From contig CAJURN010000003.1 of the NCBI GenBank assembly GCA_910589055.1, forward strand, positions 92,161 through 156,160: a stretch of 64,000 bases of DNA, written 5' to 3'. Under the pieces are notes generated by a model, which searched no databases, was not told the DNA's origin, and was given only the letters and a program-made list of their open reading frames with translations. The stretch is from an uncultured Muribaculaceae bacterium (GTDB lineage Bacteria; Bacteroidota; Bacteroidia; Bacteroidales; Muribaculaceae). Of this stretch, positions 17,994 to 26,000 are shown in pieces; position 1 is the stretch's first letter, and every line of letters starts with the position of its first letter. Both the position numbers and the translations under genes were made by a program.

Positions 17994-19451
17994 ATGAAAA
18001 AATTTGCAATATACGGTCTCGCGGCATTTGCAGCTCTCGGCTTTACTGCCTGTGACGACTACGAAGAACCCAATCCGCAGCCCCAGACCAATCCGCAGAG
18101 CACCGTGCTCAATGCAGCGGATGTGAAAGTGGAGAACGCTCTCACCGAAGGTGGCGAATATTCCCTCGAGCAGCTCAGCAACGAAGGAAAAAACATCGTG
18201 GTGGCTGTTGTAAGCAACACGCTTCTTCCCGAAGGTTACACCCTTCAGCCCGTGCTTGAAATCTCGGCCAACGACTTCTCTACTTCAGCAGTTGTTCCCG
18301 CATCAGCCGAAGCTGTTGAAGATGCCGAAGGTACATATAATGTACTTGTCAACCCCGACGATCTTCAGGGCGTGTTCTACAACAAGATTTCCAAGAGCTC
18401 CAAGGCAAAGGAAATTTCCGTTCGTTTCCTCCTCAATACTGTTTACGACAAACAGGTTGCGACAGTAGGCGGTCTCGACAACATCTACGGCCCCTTCAAT
18501 ATGACTGTGCTGCCTTTCCCCGCAGGTATGGTGATTGAACAGAACTACTATGTTCTTGGAACTATCAACAACTGGGGCGTTGCCGACGCTGTAAAGATGC
18601 AGCACTCCGGCAAGGATCCTTACGATGACCCCGTGTTCGCTCTCTATGTTGAGACCACATCCGACTGGTGGTGGAAGATTGTTCCCGAGTCCACAGTGGC
18701 CGCAGGCGACTGGACCGATGAGGATTACTCTCAGTTCGGTGTTGCCGAGAACGGCGACAGCGCTATGGCGGGTCTTCTCGTGGGCAAAAATGAGGCCACT
18801 CCCGAACCCGGAGCAGGTAACATCAAGGAAGCCGGTGCGTACGTCCTTGTAATCAATATGGAAGAAAGCTCCTACGAGTTCATTCCCGCAGCCGACTACC
18901 TTTACACGCCCGGTAACAGCAACGGCTGGAACCACGGAGCATGCCAGGTACTTGCCACCGAGGATCATATCAACTTCTTCGGATATGCTTCCCTTAACGG
19001 CGAATACAAGTTCACCAGCACTCCCGGCTGGGACGGCATCAACTACGGTTCCACCGGCGTTGAAGGCCAGCTCACCAAAGATGGCGGCGCAGGCAACCTC
19101 AATGCTGCCGAAGGTCTTTATTGGGCGAATGTTGACGTTGCCCGTCTGACTTATACCCTTACTGCCATCAACACTATCGGTGTTATCGGCGACGCTACTC
19201 CCGCAGGCTGGGATGCTTCGACTCCCCTCACTCCTTCCGCCGATTTCCTCCAGTGGACAGGTACAGTGAAGTTCAACGCCACAGGTGAGTATAAGTTCCG
19301 CGCCAACGACGGTTGGGACATCAACCTTGGCGGAAACGAGTTTGAGCTCGTTCAGGACGGTGGCAACATGGCTACTCCCGGAGCAGGCGAGTTTGATATC
19401 GTTCTCGACCTCTCAAGCGTTCCCTACACCGCAACCCTCACCGCGAAATAA
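17994..19451 (+). CDS. susF: SusF-like surface starch-binding lipoprotein with three binding modules
   Basis: 485 residues, the same size as classical SusF. Lipobox Cys in LGFTAC followed by DDYEEPNP, an acidic surface-export signal. After an N-terminal domain there are three Trp-containing carbohydrate modules: YYVLGTINNWGVAD near 183, YLYTPGNSNGWNHGACQV near 302 and TIGVIGDATPAGWDAST near 397. It would hold starch at the cell surface for SusCD. It follows susE by 62 bp; a strong hairpin lies downstream before the GH13 gene. Confidence 0.85.
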   Translation: MKKFAIYGLAAFAALGFTACDDYEEPNPQPQTNPQSTVLNAADVKVENALTEGGEYSLEQLSNEGKNIVVAVVSNTLLPEGYTLQPVLEISANDFSTSAVVPASAEAVEDAEGTYNVLVNPDDLQGVFYNKISKSSKAKEISVRFLLNTVYDKQVATVGGLDNIYGPFNMTVLPFPAGMVIEQNYYVLGTINNWGVADAVKMQHSGKDPYDDPVFALYVETTSDWWWKIVPESTVAAGDWTDEDYSQFGVAENGDSAMAGLLVGKNEATPEPGAGNIKEAGAYVLVINMEESSYEFIPAADYLYTPGNSNGWNHGACQVLATEDHINFFGYASLNGEYKFTSTPGWDGINYGSTGVEGQLTKDGGAGNLNAAEGLYWANVDVARLTYTLTAINTIGVIGDATPAGWDASTPLTPSADFLQWTGTVKFNATGEYKFRANDGWDINLGGNEFELVQDGGNMATPGAGEFDIVLDLSSVPYTATLTAK

Positions 19452-19535
19452 GTATTATCTTTAATTAGGTAACAGCTAATGTGCGTCCGGAGGTTATCGG
19501 CGTAGACGCTTTCAAAGAAAGACCCTGATTATTTA

Positions 19536-19582
19536 GTAACCCCGCACACCGCAGGCTTTATGCCGGAGGTGTGCGGGGTTAC
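19536..19582. repeat. 15-bp perfect inverted repeat between susF and the GH13 gene
   Basis: GTAACCCCGCACACC (19536-19550) and GGTGTGCGGGGTTAC (19568-19582) are exact complements around a 17-nt loop. No T-run follows on either strand, so an mRNA processing or stabilising hairpin is more likely than a terminator. A second small hairpin, GGCGTCC-GGA-GGACGCC, lies at 19599-19615. Confidence 0.7.
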
Positions 19583-19664
19583 CATACCATATGATAATGG
19601 CGTCCGGAGGACGCCGGTTTGTCTCCATTAGATTAGTGCATCATACTGCTTTTTATCTTGAAAT

Positions 19665-21536
19665 ATGAAACGACTCTCTTTATTACTACTTGGGCTGGCC
19701 GCCGGAGCCGCATCGGTGTTCGGCGCGCGCAAAGCACCGTTGGAAGTCACCAACGTCGAGCCGCCATGCTGGTGGACAGGCATGGTCTCCGATTCCCTTC
19801 AGGTGCTTCTTACCGGCCCCGGCATAGCTGCCGCTGACGTGTCGGTGGATTATCCCGGCATCAGCCTTGTCGAAGACGTACGTCTTGACAGCCCCAACTA
19901 CAAGCTGCTTTACTTCACCATCTCTCCCGAGACGCTTCCCGGCACGATGGATATCCGACTGAGTGTGAAAGGCCGCAAATGCACGGTGCCGTATCCTCTG
20001 CTCGCGCGTGACCGCCGGGGCGAGGATTACACGGGATTTGATGCCTCCGACGTGCTCTACCTGCTCATGCCCGACCGTTTTGCAAAAGGTCTCGACCCGA
20101 AACTCGACCTCACGGCAGGACTTGAATATCCCGTGGCAAACGACCGCTCCAATCCTAACGGTCGCCACGGAGGCGACATGAAGGGTGTGGCCGACCACCT
20201 TGATTATATCGACTCGCTGGGCGTAACGGCCATATGGCTCTGTCCTGTGCTTGAGAATGACATGCCCGGCGGTTCGTATCATGGCTATGCAACGACCGAT
20301 TACTACCGTATCGACCCCCGTTTCGGCTCCAACGACGACTGGACCTCGCTTGTTGCCGAGGCGCAGAAGAAAGGTCTGAAAGTGGTGATGGATATGATTT
20401 TCAACCACTCCGGCTCCAACCATCCCTGGATGAAGGATATGCCGATGAAGGACTGGTACAATCACCCTGAGGGCGATGTGCTCACGAATTTTCGCCTTAC
20501 TACGGTGCATGACCCCTATGCGTCCGACTATGACCTGGACCATACGGTCAACGGTTGGTTCGTGAAGGAAATGCCCGACCTGAACCAGCGCAATCCGCAT
20601 GTGATGAAGTATCTCACTCAGAACTCAATCTGGTGGATCGAGACCTCCAAAATCAACGGCATACGCATGGACACCTATCCCTATGCCGATATGGAGGGAA
20701 TGTCGCGTTGGGCTGCCGACGTGCTCCGCGAATATCCCGAGTTTAATATCGTGGGAGAGTGCTGGTATGGCAACGAGGCTGGAGGCGCTTTCTGGCAGCG
20801 CGGCAATCGCCTTAATCCCAAGGAAACCAACCTGCCCACAGTGATGGATTTCCATTATATCATCAACGGGCGCAAGGCTTTCAACGACCAAACCGACCCG
20901 TGGAACGGACTTAACGGCATCTACGACCATCTGTCGCAAGATTTCCTTTATCCCGATCCGCAGAAGATTCTCACCTTCCTCGACAATCACGATTCCGACC
21001 GTTTCCTCCTTGAAGAACCCGACAGCCTTGGCTCGTGGAAGCAGGCGCAGGCGTTTCTGCTGACCTCGCGCGGTATTCCGCAGATTTATTACGGCACGGA
21101 GATTCTCATGAACGGTTCGAAGGAAGGTTCCGACGGCTATGTGCGCCGCGACTTCCCCGGCGGATTCCCCGGCGACACTGTTTCGGCCTTCACTGCCGAA
21201 GGCCGCAGCGAAAAGCAGAACGAGGCATGGGATTTCCTTTCAAAACTCCTGCACTGGCGCCGTGGTGAGGCCAACGATGTCATTGCCCGCGGTCGTCTAA
21301 AGCATTTCATGCCGCAGAACGGAATCTATGCCTATGAGCGCCGTCTCGGCGACCGTCAGGTAGTGGTGCTGATGAATGGCAACGACACACCTCTCACCGT
21401 CACGATGGAGCGTACTGCCGAGGTTCTTCCCTATGGCAGCCGCCGTCACGACGTAATCTCCGGCGAGGAAGTCACCATCGCCGAAGAAATGACCTTCGCC
21501 CCCCGCCAGATCATGATTCTCCAGAACTGGCCGTGA
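19665..21536 (+). CDS. susA: GH13 alpha-amylase family enzyme, SusA-like neopullulanase/cyclomaltodextrinase
   Basis: 623 residues. Signal peptide without a lipobox Cys, then a cyclomaltodextrinase-type N-terminal domain (VEPPCWWTGM, ~25-115) and the GH13 barrel. Catalytic residues are visible: nucleophile D336 in GIRMDTYPY, acid/base E365 in IVGECWYG, and transition-state Asp D443 in FLDNHDSDR. A C-terminal beta domain follows. The absence of lipidation points to the periplasm, where SusA-type enzymes (617 residues in B. thetaiotaomicron) cut imported maltodextrins. It is last in the susC-F cluster, whereas susA is first in the classical operon. Product specificity cannot be read from sequence. 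Confidence 0.88.
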   Translation: MKRLSLLLLGLAAGAASVFGARKAPLEVTNVEPPCWWTGMVSDSLQVLLTGPGIAAADVSVDYPGISLVEDVRLDSPNYKLLYFTISPETLPGTMDIRLSVKGRKCTVPYPLLARDRRGEDYTGFDASDVLYLLMPDRFAKGLDPKLDLTAGLEYPVANDRSNPNGRHGGDMKGVADHLDYIDSLGVTAIWLCPVLENDMPGGSYHGYATTDYYRIDPRFGSNDDWTSLVAEAQKKGLKVVMDMIFNHSGSNHPWMKDMPMKDWYNHPEGDVLTNFRLTTVHDPYASDYDLDHTVNGWFVKEMPDLNQRNPHVMKYLTQNSIWWIETSKINGIRMDTYPYADMEGMSRWAADVLREYPEFNIVGECWYGNEAGGAFWQRGNRLNPKETNLPTVMDFHYIINGRKAFNDQTDPWNGLNGIYDHLSQDFLYPDPQKILTFLDNHDSDRFLLEEPDSLGSWKQAQAFLLTSRGIPQIYYGTEILMNGSKEGSDGYVRRDFPGGFPGDTVSAFTAEGRSEKQNEAWDFLSKLLHWRRGEANDVIARGRLKHFMPQNGIYAYERRLGDRQVVVLMNGNDTPLTVTMERTAEVLPYGSRRHDVISGEEVTIAEEMTFAPRQIMILQNWP

Positions 21537-21560
21537 AAGGCGCTTGAATTTGGGTGAAAG

Positions 21561-21580
21561 GTTAAAGGTGAAAAGTGAAG
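21561..21580. repeat. Dispersed repeat copy, GTTAAAGGTGAAAAG type
   Basis: A 20-nt unit beginning GTTAAAGGTGAAAAG recurs with one mismatch at 22977-22996 and, over its first 14 nt, at 22963-22976. A short intergenic repeat of unknown role. Confidence 0.6.
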
Positions 21581-21644
21581 CTAAATCATTCATTTACTAT
21601 CACCTCCCATATCCAAATTTTTGCCAGATATTATAAATTCCGAT

Positions 21645-21687
21645 AAAAGAAACCGCCGCGGCTGAGCATTGTCTCTACCGCGGCGGT
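21645..21687 (-). terminator. Terminator of the aminotransferase gene (minus strand)
   Basis: ACCGCCGCGG (21652-21661) and CCGCGGCGGT (21678-21687) form a 10-bp stem. On the minus strand it is followed by TTTCTTTTATCG, giving a T-rich tail. It sits between convergent genes and may also stop the GH13 transcript. Confidence 0.7.
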
Positions 21688-21711
21688 ACTTATGTAGGGA
21701 TATGTGATGAA

Positions 21712-22899
21712 TTAGCTGAGGGCTTCGCGGATGCGGCGCATGGCTTCAACGAGGTTTTCGTCGGAGGTGGCGTAGCTGAAGCGGATGTAGCCGGGAGCGC
21801 AGAAGGCGGCGCCGTCAACAGTTGCTACATGTGCTTCTTCGAGAAGGTACATGGCGAGGTCACCGGAGGTGTTGATGGTGCGGCCGCGGAAGGTCTTGCC
21901 GAGCAATCCGCTCACTTCGGGGAAGAGGTAGAAGGCACCTTTGGGCTCGGCAACCTTGAATCCGGGAATCTCGCGGGCCAGACGCACAACGAGGTCGCGG
22001 CGGCGCATAAAGGCTTTGCGCATTTCCTCAACACATTCCTGAGGACCGTCGTAGGCTGCTTCGGCTGCTTTCTGTGCTATCGACGATGCGCCGGAGGTGT
22101 ATTGCCCCTGGAGCTTTGTCACGGCTTTGGCTATTTCCACCGGGGCGGCACAGTAACCGATACGCCATCCGGTCATGGCATATGCCTTGGATACGCCGTT
22201 GATTACGACAACACGACCTTCGAGTTCGGGGAACGATGCCATGGAGGTGAATTCTCCGCCGGTGTAGTTGATGTGTTCGTATATTTCGTCGGCTATGACG
22301 AGTATGTCGGGATATTGAGCCAGGACATCGACGAGCGACTGAAGTTCAGCCTTGGTGTAGACGCTGCCGGTGGGATTTGAGGGAGAGCAGAGCAGCAGGG
22401 CGCGTGTTCGGGGGGTGATGGCTTCCTTGAGTTGTGCGGCAGTGATTTTGAAATCCTGTTCGATGCCTGCGGGTACGAGCACGTTCTTGCCCTCGGCGAG
22501 TTTCACCATCTCCACATAGCTTACCCATGCCGGAGTGGGGATGATAACTTCATCTCCGGGATTAACTGTTGCAAGAATCACGTTGCATAAGGCCTGTTTT
22601 GCTCCGTTACCTACAACGATTTGTTCGGGTGCGAAGCTGAGGCCGTTTTCGCGTGTCAGCTTGGCGGCTATTGCCTTGCGCAGGCTCATGTAGCCGGGTA
22701 CGGGGCTGTAAAAACTGAAATTATCCTCGATGGCTTTCTCTGCGGCGGCCTTGATGTGGGCCGGGGTAGGGAAGTCGGGTTCGCCTACCGAGAGGTTGAT
22801 TACGTCGATTCCCTGAGCTTTGAGTTCGTTGCTTTTCTGGGACATTGCCAAAGTCTGCGACTGGGCGAGATTCTGTACACGTTGGGAGATGGACTGCAT
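21712..22899 (-). CDS. Class I/II PLP-dependent aminotransferase (aspartate aminotransferase-like)
   Basis: 395 residues, fold type I. Visible motifs: INLSVGEPDFPTP near the N terminus; SNPTGSVY (174-181) for PLP and carboxylate contacts; DEIYEHINY (D204 partners the pyridine nitrogen, Y207); and SKAYAMTGWRIGY with Schiff-base Lys238 and Arg246. It resembles Ib-type aspartate/aromatic aminotransferases; amino-acid specificity is not decidable by eye. Cytosolic amino-acid metabolism. It stands alone on the minus strand with its own -7 box at 22931-22938 and a terminator at 21645. Confidence 0.92.
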   Translation of the reverse strand: MQSISQRVQNLAQSQTLAMSQKSNELKAQGIDVINLSVGEPDFPTPAHIKAAAEKAIEDNFSFYSPVPGYMSLRKAIAAKLTRENGLSFAPEQIVVGNGAKQALCNVILATVNPGDEVIIPTPAWVSYVEMVKLAEGKNVLVPAGIEQDFKITAAQLKEAITPRTRALLLCSPSNPTGSVYTKAELQSLVDVLAQYPDILVIADEIYEHINYTGGEFTSMASFPELEGRVVVINGVSKAYAMTGWRIGYCAAPVEIAKAVTKLQGQYTSGASSIAQKAAEAAYDGPQECVEEMRKAFMRRRDLVVRLAREIPGFKVAEPKGAFYLFPEVSGLLGKTFRGRTINTSGDLAMYLLEEAHVATVDGAAFCAPGYIRFSYATSDENLVEAMRRIREALS

Positions 22900-22930
22900 G
22901 ATAATTATTTTGCGTTGATATGATTTTCTG

Positions 22931-22938
22931 CAAAGATA
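22931..22938 (-). promoter_or_regulatory. -7 box of the aminotransferase gene
   Basis: CAAAGATA on the plus strand reads TATCTTTG on the minus strand, 31 nt before the ATG at 22899. No convincing -33 partner is seen. Confidence 0.45.
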
Positions 22939-22962
22939 GTGAATAAAAGTGGAGGGAGGAAT

Positions 22963-23023
22963 GTTAAAGGTGAAAAGTTAAAGGTGAAAAGCGAAGACGC
23001 ATTAATCTTCACTTTTCACCTTT
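22963..23023. repeat. Tandem plus inverted repeat between the aminotransferase and GH51 genes
   Basis: GTTAAAGGTGAAAA occurs twice in tandem (22963-22976, 22977-22990). The second copy is part of an arm (22980-22996) that pairs with 23007-23023 as a 17-bp stem with one mismatch. It may end the GH51 transcript on the minus strand, although the following T-tract is imperfect. The same element occurs singly at 21561. Confidence 0.65.
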
Positions 23024-23049
23024 ATACTTTCACCTGAGCGAAAATGCTC

Positions 23050-26000
23050 TTAGCGGACAACGACCTTTCGCTTGCCTACGATGTAGAGGCCGGGGGCGAG
23101 ACCGGAGACGGCTTCCGAACGGTCTACTCCTGCGCGGAGGAGGACTCCGGTGATGGAGTAGACATTAACGGTGGCTTCTTCCTCGTTGTCAAGTACAACG
23201 CTCTCAACGCCCGTGAAGTCGGGATTGTAGACGAGTTTGAAATTGTCGAAGCAAGTCCAGTCGTCGCCAACGGATGCGGTCTTACGTATGCCCACGCGGA
23301 GGTCACCGGGTTCGTAAAGCACCGTTGTCACACCATTGTCGGTATATGCCTGTTTTGTGTTGAAGGCAGTGTTGGCCTGCGACACGTTGTCAGGATAGGT
23401 GTAGGGCGAATTGGTGTAAGGAGCCGATGAGTCGTAGAGCGACATGAAAGGCGCCTCGTTCTCGTTAAGGTAAAGTTTCGCAAGCAATTCTTCGGTGCCG
23501 TTGACGTGGGCCGGATATGTTGCTTTGCTGCCGTTGCGGTAGAATCCCGAGCATGTGAGTGTGTAATGTCCTGCGGGCATGTACTGAAGCACCTGATATG
23601 TATCGAAAGTCTTGTTCCAGTGTTCGGCCACGCCGTTGGATGCGGCGGTGAAGCTCGTTCCGCTCCAGCCGCTGCCGCCGGAATTGAAGTTCGGGTTGTT
23701 GAGCATGAATGTGATGTCGGTCTGCTTGTCGCCACCGCCCATCACTTCCTTGATATACTCGGTTTTTGCCTCGCGGAGAGCCTGAAGCGCGGCGGGGAGT
23801 TCGCGGGCAAGGTCGGCGACTGAGGTGTATTCAAGGGCAGCCTCAGCCTGTACGATGGCGCTTGTGAACACCTCGGAGCCGGATTCGCGGGCTTCCTTGA
23901 GCAGGGCGGTCACGTCGCTCCAGCTTTGGAGCACGGTGTATTCGTCGTAGGTCACGTGCATTACAGAACCGTGCTGGAAGCTGCCTGTGCCGGCAACGAC
24001 CTCGGGCGGGAGAGCCGAAGATGCGAGGTGATCCATCTCGCACACCTTGTAGGCCGAACCTCCGGTGTAGCGCATGAAATAGAGGTTGTAGTTATCTTCA
24101 TCAATCAGGCGCATCAGGGTAGCGGCCTCGACGGCTTCTCCGCCTTCGCTTGTGATGTGGAGAGTCTCGGTCCATTCCCCGTCGGTAAGGCGGTCGGAAG
24201 TCAGGATGTAGATTCCGGCTTCGCTGGCAGGTGCGCCGTCATGCTTGATACACATGCGGTAGAGCCCGTCGTAAGGATTATAGACGATGTCGGCGTCAAT
24301 CACGGAATATCCGGGGTCGTAGAAAAGACGCGGCTGGGTGAGGGTCTTGAAATCCTTGTCGGCGTAGGAGTAATAGATGCGGTCGTGGACGGGTGTTACA
24401 CCGCTGCTTGATATTGAATAGTACACGAGGTAGGCCCCGCGACCGCCGTCGGCACTCTGATCCCATATCCACTGGGGTGCCCACACACGGTCAATTTTGG
24501 CATAGTCGGCATCAGTGGGAAATTCGGTGGTAGTGACTCCGGGGTCGGAGAAGATGGATTTTCCTTGGCGGAAGTCAAACGATTTGCCCTCCCAGTGAAT
24601 GAGGTCGGAAGAGCGGAGCATGTCAATGCCGTAGTTGTTCCATACCTTGGATGTAGCCACGCACATGTCGGTTGCGAGCATGAAATATTCACCCTCGTTA
24701 CGTCCGCGGGCGAGGAAGGCGTCGCGAGTGCCGTGTTCTATTGCCGCCAAAGCGTTGGTGTCGAACACCTCCGCTCCGCCGAGAAGTTCGGTGAACGATT
24801 TTCCGCGGTCTTCGGCTGTACCGAGTGCAAAGTTGGTGATTTCCTTTTCGGCGTTCATGTAGCAGTAGAGATAGCCGTACATGCCGTCGGAAGCGGAAAC
24901 GGTCACGGGGAAATCAATAGTTCCGGCGGCTCCGTCGGGGTATTTTACGGATGCGGTGAGTACGGCGCCGGTGACGGGCGATTCATTGGTAAGCGGGGAG
25001 GCAACGTTGAGACGTGCTGTCCACTTTCCTTGTGCCACGCCAAGCAGAGTGGCATCATGGCCGCTGAGGCTCCATGTCAGCTCTGCGCCTGCGGAGGTGC
25101 TGGTAGGAAGGGCTGTGGATGCATGCAGGGCGGTGAGTTTGGCCGCGAGGGCAGCGAGCTCATCGCGCACGGCCTGCTCGGCAGCTTCGGAAGGTTTGGC
25201 GCCCGGAGTTGATGCAGGAATGTCGGAAATCTTAAGACGCAGGATGCTCAGCGAGTATGCCGGGGCGGTGTAGGTGGCCGATGCGTCGGTAATGGCGTCC
25301 ATACTTCCGGAGGCCGGGGCAACATTCATGGGCGAAGCCATGCTGTTTTCGTCGGTTCCGTTGGCCGAAGAGAGCACTGTCACGTCCTCGGTTCCCACAA
25401 AGGAGCCGTTGGCGATGTTTAGAGTAACGGGCACATTGTCGGCTGATGCGTTCACGAGTTTAACATACATCAGACCGGCTTCCTCGTCAATCGACGATGC
25501 CACATATACCTTGCGCTGTACGGGCAGGGTGATGTCGTGGATGAGACTGTCGTCGAGGTAGCAGCGGATGTGTTCGCCGTTTACCTCTATTTTAATATGA
25601 TAGGTGCGTCCTGTGGCGATAGTGCCGCCGGTGTATCCGTAGGAAGTCTTCGCGCCGTTGTTGCACACCTCGATGGCGTGGGCTGTGTTACCCCAGCCGC
25701 CGATGTTCCACCAGCAATAGTTGCCCGAATCACCGTAGTTGAAGGCCACGAGGAAGGCTTCGTTTCCTGATTTCTTCACAGCATCAACTTCAAAGGTGTA
25801 AGAGTCGGGCAGGGTGATGTCGGCCACGTATGCCTTGCCTTGCATCGAGGCATCGGTCTGGGCAAGAACGCCGTCGGCAACGGTCCATGTGCCGCCATCG
25901 GCGCTCCACACGGACGAAGCGCTTGAGAAGTTATCGGAGAAAACCACGGAGCCGTCGGCGGCTGTCACTTTTACATTATCATATGTGGCGCATGTGCTCC

